The notes under the pieces: model-generated
What the model saw: only the letters and a program-made list of their open reading frames with translations
What the model was told of the DNA's origin: nothing
Databases searched by the model: none
Shown here: positions 42,250-50,673 of the stretch, piece by piece
How the letters are laid out: each line of letters opens with the position of its first letter
How positions within the stretch are numbered: the first letter of the stretch is position 1
Position numbers and translations under genes: made by a program
Origin: DATFVA01 sp963747755
GTDB taxonomy: Bacteria > Bacteroidota > Ignavibacteria > Ignavibacteriales > Ignavibacteriaceae
Length of the DNA: 64,000 nucleotides
Assembly: GCA_963747755.1 (NCBI GenBank)
Contig: CAVVGK010000004.1
Location: forward strand, 62,001 to 126,000
Direction of reading: 5' to 3'

Positions 42250-43860
42250 ATGCGTCCCTCATTCATAAATAGACTAAGTGTAAAGCTTACACTAATAATT
42301 TTAAGTATACTGTTGATTAATTTAGCAGTGTATACTTTTTATACACTATCTGTACTTAAGAAAGACCTCACCGAAGCGTCCTCCCAGAATGCATATAATA
42401 TGAGTGATGTGATTAAAAAATCAACACGCTACAGTATGCTGCTGAACCGCCGCCAGGATATTTATGAGATCATAAATACTATAGGCAAGGAAGCCGGCGT
42501 TGTGAAAATCAGAATCTACAACAAACAGGGTCGTATCAGCTATTCCACCGATTCAACAGAAATAAATAAGACTGTTGATACCAATAGCGAAGCTTGTTAT
42601 GTCTGCCATTCCCGCCCTACCCTTCCAACAAATCTGCCGCAGAATGAGATGATAAGAGTATTTAAGTTTGATGATGGAAGTAAGGTGCTGGGACTAATAA
42701 ACCCGATCAAGAATGAATCTGACTGCAGTAACGGCGCCTGCCACGAACATCCCGCCGATAAAAATATTCTTGGCGTGCTCGATGTTATCGTGTCAACCGA
42801 AAAGATGAATCAGATCATTGAATCAAACACGCGCAGCATCGTAACCAATGCGGTTATTCTTATGGTACTTATCTCAGCCTTCAGCGGACTATTCATTGTA
42901 ATCCTTGTAAACCGGCCTCTTAAAAAGATCTCTCAGGGTATTGAAGAGATATCCAAGGGAAACCTTGAATATAAGATCAAAATAAATTCAAAAGGTGAAC
43001 TCGCACAGGTTGCCAACGAATTCAATTATATGTCCTCTCATCTCAATACAGCATACCAGGAAATTAAGGAGTGGTCGGAAACACTTAACCTTAAGGTCGA
43101 GGAAAAGAATGAAGAGCTTAAAAAGATTTATGAACAGATCACTCAGATCGAGAAGCTTGCCTCGTTAGGAAAGCTTTCCGCAACTGTTGCACACGAACTT
43201 AACAATCCCCTCGAAGGGATACTTACTTACAGCAAGCTAATCACAAAAAAACTTACGAAGAAGAGCACTAACGGTGAGTATAAGGATATAATAGAATTCC
43301 TTACTCTTATATCCGACGAATCAGCCCGCTGCGGTAAGATTGTGAAAGACCTTCTCCTGTTCTCTCATAAGGATGAAGGTAAGTTTACGGAAAACGAGCT
43401 TGCAAAAATAATTGACAAGAGCCTGATACTGATAAATCATCATCTCGAAATAAATCATATCACACTAGTTAGGGACTACAGGATTGAGAGCCTTTCCATC
43501 GAATGCGATTCACAGAAAATAGAGCAGGCTCTTATAGCTGTCCTGATAAATGCTATTGAGGCAATGAGCGGCGGCCAGACGCTAAAGGTCTCCCTTGAAA
43601 CAGAAGACGAGAATGCGGTTATCCGGATAACCGATCAGGGAAAAGGAATTTCAGAAAAAGATCTGCCGAATATTTTTGAACCTTTTTATTCAACTAAGAA
43701 CGATAATAAAGGAACGGGACTGGGACTCGCGGTAGCTTACGGCATAATCAAACAGCACCGCGGAAAAATACAGGTTGAAACTACTTCCGAAGAAGGTACA
43801 ACCTTCAAAATGATTTTACCAATTAAGAAAATTACCAGAGAAGTGAACCATGAAACCTAA
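42250..43860 (+). CDS. Sensor histidine kinase with heme-c-type motifs in its periplasmic domain
   Basis: ATG 42250 follows GGGGAGATT, so 536 residues; a TTG at 42214 is weaker. TM1 spans about 12-34 and TM2 about 199-220. The periplasmic sensor between them contains CYVCH (116-120) and CSNGACH (159-165). The first is the standard CxxCH heme-c motif and the second is the CX4CH variant known from multiheme cytochromes. HAMP (221-275), a coiled coil, HisKA with His315 (ATVAHELNNP) and HATPase_c follow. It should sense redox state or gas through one or two c hemes and phosphorylate the regulator whose gene overlaps its end. Confidence 0.88.
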   Translation: MRPSFINRLSVKLTLIILSILLINLAVYTFYTLSVLKKDLTEASSQNAYNMSDVIKKSTRYSMLLNRRQDIYEIINTIGKEAGVVKIRIYNKQGRISYSTDSTEINKTVDTNSEACYVCHSRPTLPTNLPQNEMIRVFKFDDGSKVLGLINPIKNESDCSNGACHEHPADKNILGVLDVIVSTEKMNQIIESNTRSIVTNAVILMVLISAFSGLFIVILVNRPLKKISQGIEEISKGNLEYKIKINSKGELAQVANEFNYMSSHLNTAYQEIKEWSETLNLKVEEKNEELKKIYEQITQIEKLASLGKLSATVAHELNNPLEGILTYSKLITKKLTKKSTNGEYKDIIEFLTLISDESARCGKIVKDLLLFSHKDEGKFTENELAKIIDKSLILINHHLEINHITLVRDYRIESLSIECDSQKIEQALIAVLINAIEAMSGGQTLKVSLETEDENAVIRITDQGKGISEKDLPNIFEPFYSTKNDNKGTGLGLAVAYGIIKQHRGKIQVETTSEEGTTFKMILPIKKITREVNHET

Positions 43861-45199
43861 AGCAAACTTATTAGTTGTAGATGACGAACTAATCGTCCGG
43901 CAGTCATTAAAACATTGGTTTGAAGAGGATGGATACAATGTCGAAACGGCCGACAGCGGCGAGATAGCACTCAAACATTTTGAAAAGGGAAAGTATGATA
44001 TCCTGCTCGTGGATATGAAGATGCCGGGGATGAGCGGACTTGAGCTTCTTACGAAGGTAAAGGAGTTCGATCCTTCTGTTATAGTCATCCTAATTACCGC
44101 CTTCGCTTCAGTTCCTTCCGCCATTAAAGCCCTTAAGGACGGAGCGTATGATTATATTACAAAGCCCGTTGATCCCGATGAATTATCCCACATCCTTGAG
44201 AATGCTCTCAACCAGAAAACCCTTAAATCTGAAAATGATGCCCTCAAAGAGAATATAGACGAGATCATTAAACCCGATAACCTGATCGGCGAAAGTGCCG
44301 AAATGAAGAAGATATTCTCTCTCATCAATACTGTTTCACAGACCGATACCACAGTAATGATCAGGGGCGACAGCGGTACAGGCAAAGAGCTTGTAGCAAA
44401 GGCCATTCATATAAACAGTAAAAGAAAATATTTTCCCATCATTACAGTAAACTGCGGCGCCCTCGCTGAGTCGCTGCTTGAAAGCGAATTATTCGGTCAC
44501 GAAAAAGGTGCTTTTACCGGAGCTCATTACAAACGCAAAGGCAAGTTTGAAATGGCTAACGGCGGTACGATATTCCTTGATGAAATCGGAACAGTATCCG
44601 CAAAGATGCAGGTCGAGCTCCTCCGCGTCATCGAAACAAAGCAGTTCACGCGCGTGGGCGGAAATGAAATGATAAAGAGCGACTTCAGGGTGATTGCCGC
44701 AACTAACGAACCTCTCGAAGATCTCGTTAAGCAGGGCAGGTTCAGAGAGGACCTTTATTACAGGCTGGATGTTTTTACAGTGCTTATCCCTCCGCTCCGT
44801 GAAAGAATAGAGGATATACCTCTTCTCGCATATTACTTCCTGAAAAAATTCTCCACCGCTATGAACAAGAAGAAAGATACTATCTCAGCAGAGGCAATGG
44901 ACTTCCTTGTTAAATATAATTGGCCAGGAAACGTTCGTGAGCTTGAGAATGCAATCGAGCGCGCGGTTGTTGTCAGCAAGACAAACATTATAGATGTTAA
45001 GGATCTCCCGTTCCAGGTTAGCGCTAATAACCATTACGACAAAGACGACAGGAGCATGGCGGCAATGGAAAAAAGACATATCTCTCTCGTTCTGAATGAA
45101 CTGAACTGGAACATTTCAAGAAGTGCCGAAGCTCTGAAAATTGACAGGGTAACGCTCTACAATAAAATAAATAAGTATGGTCTTCAGAGAAAACCGTAA
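43850..45199 (+). CDS. NtrC-family sigma-54-dependent response regulator
   Basis: Receiver domain 1-120 with Asp11-Asp12 and phospho-acceptor Asp55. AAA+ domain about 144-375 with Walker A GDSGTGKE (173-180), the sigma-54 contact loop GAFTGA (220-225) and Walker B GTIFLDEIG. The C-terminal Fis-type helix-turn-helix reads SAEALKIDRVTLYNKINKYG. All catalytic features are intact. It overlaps the heme-kinase gene by 11 bp and its stop overlaps the archaemetzincin start. It is predicted to bind the GTTGAATATTTCAAC-type dyads and activate the -24/-12 promoter at 38739. Confidence 0.94.
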   Translation: MKPKANLLVVDDELIVRQSLKHWFEEDGYNVETADSGEIALKHFEKGKYDILLVDMKMPGMSGLELLTKVKEFDPSVIVILITAFASVPSAIKALKDGAYDYITKPVDPDELSHILENALNQKTLKSENDALKENIDEIIKPDNLIGESAEMKKIFSLINTVSQTDTTVMIRGDSGTGKELVAKAIHINSKRKYFPIITVNCGALAESLLESELFGHEKGAFTGAHYKRKGKFEMANGGTIFLDEIGTVSAKMQVELLRVIETKQFTRVGGNEMIKSDFRVIAATNEPLEDLVKQGRFREDLYYRLDVFTVLIPPLRERIEDIPLLAYYFLKKFSTAMNKKKDTISAEAMDFLVKYNWPGNVRELENAIERAVVVSKTNIIDVKDLPFQVSANNHYDKDDRSMAAMEKRHISLVLNELNWNISRSAEALKIDRVTLYNKINKYGLQRKP

Positions 45200-45744
45200 T
45201 GCAGGATATTTGCATAGCGCCTGTTAATATTTCGAATAAGGAACTGCTGCAAAGAGTTATTCAGGAGCTCAAAAAGATACTGCTCGTCGATATTAAAACA
45301 ATTGCTCTGAATCTGGAGCTGCAGAAGGCTTATTCCTCAGACCGCCGGCAGTATTACTCGACGCAGATCATCGCAGAAGCCCTGAAGCATACTAACCATC
45401 TCGACGGTAAGGTGGTTATACTTGTGGATTTCGATCTTTATATTCCTGTGTTCACTTATGTCTTCGGTGAGGCCCAGCTTAACGGAAAGCATTCTATTGT
45501 CTCGCTGTGCAGACTGCATGAAGAATTTTATACAGGCAGAACTGACGATGAGCTTCTGTTCGAAAGAGCGGTTAAGGAAGTTCTTCATGAACTGGGACAT
45601 AATTTCGGACTGCTTCATTGCAGCAACTGGGATTGTGTAATGCACGCTTCCGCCCAAATCGAGGAGGTTGATATAAAAGGAAGGGTTTACTGTAAAGACT
45701 GCAGGCGCACCCTCCAGAGCGTGTTCAATTTCCGTAGAAATTAG
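45199..45744 (+). CDS. amzA: Archaemetzincin-family zinc metalloprotease
   Basis: A 181-residue protein with the complete signature: HELGHNFGLLHC (His130, Glu131, His134, His140, Cys141), Cys146, Met148 and the second zinc site CKDC (165-168). The first zinc is catalytic; the second, four-Cys zinc is structural and typical of this family. No signal peptide, so intracellular. Its start overlaps the stop of the sigma-54 activator (TAATG), which ties it to the heme-sensor operon. The family's physiological substrate is unknown. Confidence 0.92.
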   Translation: MQDICIAPVNISNKELLQRVIQELKKILLVDIKTIALNLELQKAYSSDRRQYYSTQIIAEALKHTNHLDGKVVILVDFDLYIPVFTYVFGEAQLNGKHSIVSLCRLHEEFYTGRTDDELLFERAVKEVLHELGHNFGLLHCSNWDCVMHASAQIEEVDIKGRVYCKDCRRTLQSVFNFRRN

Positions 45745-45776
45745 TTTTGCCGTAGGTTCATACAACAGAGCTTAAA

Positions 45777-46160
45777 GTCAGCAGCAATCGGGCTGAAGCC
45801 AGGGGCCTTTTCTTATGGAGATTGCCGTCGGTTTTCAACCGACGGGATAAGATAGTATGGTAACTTTCGAGCTTTAGCCACATTTATGAATTAATAAAAA
45901 ATTGAATATGCGGCTAAAGCCGGACCGGTGGTTGAAAGTTATTGAGTCCCGTTGACTAAAGTCAACGGCAATCGGGGTAGTAATGCAAACTAAAGTCAAC
46001 GGCAATCGGGGTAGTAATGCAAACTAAAGTCGACGGCAATAAGGGTAGCAATGCAAGCTAAAGTCGACGGCAATAGGGGTAGTAATGCAAACTAAAGTCA
46101 ACGGCAATAAGGGTAGCAATGCAAGCTAAATTCCACAGCAATGGGGCTGGAAATGCAGGC
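45777..46160. repeat. Palindromic element and six 34-bp tandem repeats
   Basis: The 428-bp gap 45745-46172 has no gene. A reverse-oriented palindrome at 45825-45845 (GTCGG arms) is followed by a 40-nt head (45844-45883) that ends GAGCTTTAGCCACAT. This then meets an inverted copy of GGCTAAAGC at 45912-45920. CCGTTGACTAAAGTCAACGG (45949-45968) starts a run of six units, each exactly 34 bp, such as ACTAAAGTCAACGGCAAT followed by a GGGGTAG-type part. The last unit is diverged. Confidence 0.85.
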
Positions 46161-46172
46161 TTATTTTAATGA

Positions 46173-46898
46173 TCACGATTCTGATAAGTCAATTTTCTTA
46201 GAATGCCGCCGGATATAAATTTGCTTCCTTATATAATGATCCAGGAGCCACGCACCGGAGATCCACGCAAACCCTATAGCCCATCCCGCAATGATATCAT
46301 TAGGCGAGTGAGCTCCCCGGATAATCTGCGCAATCCCAACAGCGAAACACAATAAGAAGGCTATTGTCATTAAATAATGGTTTACTTTTTTATCGGGATT
46401 AGATCTGTACACAAGTCGTGCGATAGTAAAGTAAAATACAACCGACATCAGTGCATGTCCGCTTGGAAATTCTTTTCCGTATGTATCGAATAGGTTAAGC
46501 CAGTTGTTCCATGGCTCGCCGCCGTAGTAGTTTTTGAGAAACACATGCAGAAAGCCGGCGCCTATAACCACAAAAAAGTAGGTATACAGGGTCCTGTATT
46601 TTTTCCGTATAAAGAGATACCCCCCGAAAATCATCGAGAATAAAGAGACGAATAACCTGCTCGCAACCGAGGCAATTACATCCATACCTCCGACCAGAGA
46701 CTCTGAACCGTATGATCCGCTCCATTTGTTGGTTTTCCCGAGCCAGTCGAACAACAGGGATTTGTAATCACCTGTTATACCAGCGATAAAACCGTTGGTA
46801 CAAAGGAAAAAAATGTAAAGACAAAAGATAATGATAGAATAAGCGGCGTACCTCTTATATTTCCTGCTCTTCCTGTCTTCCCGCTCCACAGCATCCAT
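46173..46898 (-). CDS. PAP2-superfamily membrane phosphatase
   Basis: A 241-residue protein with about six TM helices. PAP2 motif 2 is present as KEFPSGHALMS and motif 3 as RGAHSPNDIIAGW. Motif 1 reads LKNYYGGEPW, where the usual Arg-Pro is replaced, so catalysis may be altered or the motif diverged. Likely acts on undecaprenyl- or phosphatidyl-type lipid phosphates at the periplasmic face of the inner membrane. It stands alone between repeats and the transposon flank. Confidence 0.85.
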   Translation of the reverse strand: MDAVEREDRKSRKYKRYAAYSIIIFCLYIFFLCTNGFIAGITGDYKSLLFDWLGKTNKWSGSYGSESLVGGMDVIASVASRLFVSLFSMIFGGYLFIRKKYRTLYTYFFVVIGAGFLHVFLKNYYGGEPWNNWLNLFDTYGKEFPSGHALMSVVFYFTIARLVYRSNPDKKVNHYLMTIAFLLCFAVGIAQIIRGAHSPNDIIAGWAIGFAWISGAWLLDHYIRKQIYIRRHSKKIDLSES

Positions 46899-47375
46899 AG
46901 AATAATTTCAATTTTATTGAGAGATTAAAAATAAGTAAAATATCAATGATTTATTAATGATCTCACCCGCCCCGGTTGAAATCTCCCTCTCATGTCAAAG
47001 TAATAAGTCTTCGCACGGGCAATCCCCTCAATCTCAAATCTTAAATCCTCAATTTTCATCTATTAAGAAAAAAGTCAAGAGAACGTAGTTATCCGCAAGT
47101 AAAATATTTTACTTCTCTGCTTTTGGGCTCGCTTTCGCTGTGGCAAAATATCAACTTTCTGTATTAAGTAATTTTTTCTTTAATCGATTTAATAGTTTCT
47201 ATTCGTCTATATGAGCCTTGATGGCTACGTTAAATTTTTCAGAATAACGGGAAGAGTTAACCGATCTTTTGGCTTTCTATGAAGCATGAAAATTGTTGAA
47301 CTTCATTCCCGGGAAATTAAAATTACCTTTCCGGATTCCATCACAGATTCTATTAGCTCACAGCATATTCTTTAT
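46899..47375. other. Gap between the PAP2 gene and the transposase; left flank of the IS element
   Basis: 477 bp without a credible gene. Near 47097-47114 lies a perfect 18-bp palindrome, AAGTAAAATATTTTACTT. About 47085-47375 is probably the non-coding end of the IS element downstream of its transposase. CAGCATA at 47361-47367 pairs with TATGCTG at 47377-47383 over the transposase stop. The true IS boundary could not be found. Confidence 0.5.
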
Positions 47376-48545
47376 TTATGCTGCTCTAATCTCCGGCTCC
47401 TTCCTCCAATAGTAGGGTTCGTAATCCGTTCCATTTTTCATTATTGCGTAAAAGGATTTAGCCAGGTACCTGGTTATTGCATTTCTTGCATCCTTCTGAC
47501 TATAGCCATCTTTAAGCATACATTCATAATATTGCCTGATATCGTTTTTTCCGTTTAATGCAGCCTTTGTAGCCATCTTAAATATAGTTTTCAATCTCCT
47601 TGAGTAAAGTTTATGTCTTTTGCTATAGCTTGTCTTTCCGCTTTCTCTTTTGTTTCTTACCAGCCCGCAATATGCCCAAAACTTGTATTTGTTCTCGAAC
47701 CTGGCGGCTTCTATTACTATTCCATAGGCCTGTACTGCCAGTAAAGGACCAAACCCCGATATTCTCTCTATTTTTTGAATGATCTTTTCTTTTTTTGATA
47801 TCTTCTTAAAGACTTCTTTATACTTCTTTTGTTCTTCCAACAATAATGTTAGGATCCTGGTCTTTTCTTCTAATATGAAATTCAACGTCTCATCGCTGTT
47901 ATTATAATCAGCCTTTCCTCTTTTACTCTTTATTCCTATTGCCCTGTAGAGAGCAGATATCTGATTTTTTACCCTTACCTCCGCTTTTACCAGGTCTTCA
48001 TATGCACTTGCCAGTTTCCTTATTTTATATTTTTCATTATCCGTATGGTAAACTTCCTTTAACAACCCTCCTCTTAGCAGCTGACAGAGTTTCTTTGCAT
48101 CTATTTTATCTGTCTTGGATCCTTCCTCCAACAGCCTGTTTCTCAATGGGTTGCATATTATTATTTTATCTACAATCTCCTTCAGCTCCACATACAGCCA
48201 TTGTGAACCGGTTGATTCCTCAATAGTTAATATTTTACTTCCCTTTAATTCTTTTATGTGTTCTTTAATCAACCTTATATTTGCGGGAATTTTATCTTTT
48301 ACCCTGGGCTCTATGCTGTTTGATTTCATATATGCTAGCGCTGCACCTTCGATCGACCAGTCAAGACTGATGTAATAATCATACATCTCTATGGTTTGAT
48401 TATTGTTGTTTTTTTTCCTTTCTTGCATACAGGTCTCCTTTCTAATATGATGTTCATTTTTCTAATCTTATTGTTTAATGACTTTTAAAAGTCCATAAAT
48501 AAGATAGTAACACTTTTAGAAAGCGAGACCTTCTTAATTTACCGA
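47090..48545 (-). mobile_element. IS110-family insertion sequence (ends approximate)
   Basis: One transposase gene with about 290 bp of non-coding sequence downstream and about 115 bp or more upstream. IS110 elements have no reliable terminal inverted repeats and carry a structured bridge RNA in one non-coding end. Both flanks outside the proposed limits contain AATCTTAAAT-type text (47037-47046 and 48545-48554), which may mark the host junction. Ends given are estimates. Confidence 0.6.
47376..48428 (-). CDS. IS110-family transposase (DEDD / Tnp20)
   Basis: A 350-residue protein. The N-terminal RuvC-like domain shows the DEDD acids in YISLDWSIEG, LTIEESTGS and DKIDAKKLCQLL. The C-terminal Tnp20 domain has ISGFGPLLAVQAYGIV and the ESGKTSYSKRHKLYSRRLK region that contains the serine nucleophile in this family. 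AAGGAG lies seven bases before the ATG. Apparently intact, so the element could be active. Its direction is opposite to the surrounding plus-strand genes. Confidence 0.92.
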   Translation of the reverse strand: MQERKKNNNNQTIEMYDYYISLDWSIEGAALAYMKSNSIEPRVKDKIPANIRLIKEHIKELKGSKILTIEESTGSQWLYVELKEIVDKIIICNPLRNRLLEEGSKTDKIDAKKLCQLLRGGLLKEVYHTDNEKYKIRKLASAYEDLVKAEVRVKNQISALYRAIGIKSKRGKADYNNSDETLNFILEEKTRILTLLLEEQKKYKEVFKKISKKEKIIQKIERISGFGPLLAVQAYGIVIEAARFENKYKFWAYCGLVRNKRESGKTSYSKRHKLYSRRLKTIFKMATKAALNGKNDIRQYYECMLKDGYSQKDARNAITRYLAKSFYAIMKNGTDYEPYYWRKEPEIRAA

Positions 48546-48749
48546 TCTTAAATCTTCAATCTGCAACGTCTCTCTCTTCTCAATTTTTAGAATAACGAAA
48601 TTTTCCGATTCTAATTTATGACAACCGCACCCTGCAAACGGGCTAAATTGCAGTTTATCGTTCATAAATACGCTCTGGAATGTTATTTGTCCTACATATT
48701 CAATTCTGGCAATTGCCCCCGTATTGCTTAATAAAATCGGAAGAGATTT
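48429..48749. other. Gap between the transposase start and etfB; right flank of the IS element
   Basis: 321 bp without a gene. The first ~115 bp (48429-48545) are probably IS sequence upstream of the transposase and could encode a bridge RNA, but no convincing fold was worked out. The remainder should hold the etfB promoter. CGGAAGAG just before 48750 is the etfB ribosome-binding site. Confidence 0.5.
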
Positions 48750-49637
48750 ATGTACAATTCCATAGTACTGGTTAAACAGGTCCCGGATACCGCAAACATT
48801 TCCGGTAAGGTAATGAAAGATGACGGCACCGTTAACCGCTCAAAACTCCCCGCCATTTTTAACTTTGAAGATAAAGTCGCTCTTGAGTTTGCCCTGCAGA
48901 TAAAAGAAAAGTTCGGAGGAAAGGTAACCGTAATAACAATGGGACCTCCCCGCGCTTCCGATACTCTGCGAGAGTGCCTCTATATGGGTGCCGATGAGGC
49001 TTATCTGATAACCGACCGGAAATTCGCCGGTGCCGATACTCTTGCTACCTCCTACGTGCTTTCTGAAGCTGTAAAAAAGATCGGCGGCTACAATTTTATT
49101 TTTGCCGGAAGACAGGCAATTGACGGCGACACTGCACAAGTGGGTCCGCAGACCGCCGAGAAACTCGGAATCCCCCAGATTACCTACGCGGAGGAATTGA
49201 TAGATGTGAAGCGCGATAGTATAGTAATAAAGCGTAAGATCGACGGCGGTTTTGAAATAGTTGAAAGTTCAATGCCCGTTCTTATCACGGTATTAAAAGA
49301 TGCGGTTGATCCCCGTCCATTCAGCGCTAAACGGGTTATGGCCTTCAAGGGAGCGAAATCCCTCATGGACCTCGAGAAAATGACCGAAGACAATTCTCTC
49401 CTGTATATCGATAAGCTGGTTCACGAATACGAGGAAAAAGAACTGCTTATAAAAACGCTCACCACTGATGACCTTGATGTCGATCCGGAACGCTGCGGAA
49501 TTAAAGGTTCTCCTACTAAGGTATTTAAAGTCGAATCTGTCGTTCTTGCCGGCGGAAACCAGGCAAAAGTTGAACCTACAAAAACAGCATTGTCGGGACT
49601 AATAGAGCAGCTAATGACAGATCATATTTTTGGTTAA
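48750..49637 (+). CDS. etfB: Electron transfer flavoprotein beta subunit
   Basis: A 295-residue ETF beta chain. MYNSIVLVKQVPDTANISGK opens the family. The AMP/FAD-binding loop AGRQAIDGDTAQVGPQTAEKL (118-138) is a strong signature, and the C-terminal tail reads DLDVDPERCGIKGSPTKV. With EtfA it shuttles electrons between acyl-CoA dehydrogenase and the respiratory chain or, in bifurcating types, couples NADH, ferredoxin and crotonyl-CoA. The DPERCGIKGSPT tail recalls the bifurcating group, but I did not verify the full motif set. Confidence 0.93.
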   Translation: MYNSIVLVKQVPDTANISGKVMKDDGTVNRSKLPAIFNFEDKVALEFALQIKEKFGGKVTVITMGPPRASDTLRECLYMGADEAYLITDRKFAGADTLATSYVLSEAVKKIGGYNFIFAGRQAIDGDTAQVGPQTAEKLGIPQITYAEELIDVKRDSIVIKRKIDGGFEIVESSMPVLITVLKDAVDPRPFSAKRVMAFKGAKSLMDLEKMTEDNSLLYIDKLVHEYEEKELLIKTLTTDDLDVDPERCGIKGSPTKVFKVESVVLAGGNQAKVEPTKTALSGLIEQLMTDHIFG

Positions 49638-49649
49638 AGGATTCATCAT

Positions 49650-50666
49650 ATGAAATTTTCGAATGAAGTCTGGGTTTTTATTGAACAAAGAGACGGCAAA
49701 CCGGCCGATGTAAGTTTCGAACTTCTCTGCAAAGCACATAAGCTTGCAGCAACAATGCAGGCTATTGTTAAAGCAGTCGTCATAGGAGATAAAGCCGAAG
49801 GCATCGCTAAAGAAACCTTCCGCTACGGTGCGGACGAAGTTTTGCTGGTAGAGCATCCTTCTCTCAAATATTTCAGAACAATCCCCTACAGCCGCATTTT
49901 TACAAAGCTAATTGAAAAAAATACACCCCGCATAGTTTTATTTGGAGCCACTGTAATCGGCCGTGATCTTGCTCCGAGGGTTGCCTCGCATACAAAGAGC
50001 GGTTTAACGGCCGATTGTACCGATCTGCAGATATCCGATGTAACTTACCTGAAGGAAAATTTTCCAAAGCTCCTGCTGCAGATACGTCCCGCTTTCGGCG
50101 GAAATATCATCGCCACAATAATTACTCCCGACGTACCCGTACAGATGGCAACAGTACGTGAAGGAGTAATGGAGCTTACCCCGCTTCAGAAACCGAATCC
50201 TGAAAAAATAACAAAGGTAAACTTCGAACCGGATCCGGCGGATGAACTGGTAAGAATAATTGAGCAGCACCGTGAAGAGAACAAGGTGAACCTTAAGGCA
50301 TCGCCTATAATAGTTGCGGGAGGCTATGGACTGGGCACAAAGGAAAATTTCAAACTGATCGAAGAACTTGCACACACAATTGGTGCTGAAGTGGCCGGCA
50401 GCCGCGCTGCTGTCGATGCTGGGTTCGTTACGCCTGACAGGCAGGTGGGACAAACAGGCGTTACTGTACGCCCCAAACTTTATATAGCGGTTGGCATCTC
50501 GGGAGCCATACAACACCGGGCCGGTATGCAGGAATCGCAGAAGATAATCGCAATAAACTCCGATCCCGAAGCCCCGATCTTCGATATAAGTCATTACGGA
50601 ATTGTCGGAGACGCAACCGAAGTTATTCCCGCTTTCATAGAAGCTTATAAAAATAAATTGAAATAG
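49650..50666 (+). CDS. etfA: Electron transfer flavoprotein alpha subunit
   Basis: A 338-residue ETF alpha chain. The C-terminal FAD domain shows VAGSRAAVDAGF, then RQVGQTGVTVRPKLYIAVGISGAIQHRAGM and INSDPEAPIFDISHYGIVGD. These are the invariant FAD-binding segments. It starts 12 bp after etfB and is followed seven bases later by the acyl-CoA dehydrogenase gene, so the three form one operon. The N-terminal domain interacts with EtfB. Confidence 0.95.
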   Translation: MKFSNEVWVFIEQRDGKPADVSFELLCKAHKLAATMQAIVKAVVIGDKAEGIAKETFRYGADEVLLVEHPSLKYFRTIPYSRIFTKLIEKNTPRIVLFGATVIGRDLAPRVASHTKSGLTADCTDLQISDVTYLKENFPKLLLQIRPAFGGNIIATIITPDVPVQMATVREGVMELTPLQKPNPEKITKVNFEPDPADELVRIIEQHREENKVNLKASPIIVAGGYGLGTKENFKLIEELAHTIGAEVAGSRAAVDAGFVTPDRQVGQTGVTVRPKLYIAVGISGAIQHRAGMQESQKIIAINSDPEAPIFDISHYGIVGDATEVIPAFIEAYKNKLK

Positions 50667-50673
50667 GATTATT

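Noticed and set aside
45337..45765. 142-residue minus-strand protein opposite the archaemetzincin gene
   Set aside because: The plus strand carries the complete catalytic signature, and the minus frame has no start signal or known motif.
45949..46160. CRISPR array of 34-bp units
   Set aside because: The whole 34-bp unit repeats with no variable spacer.
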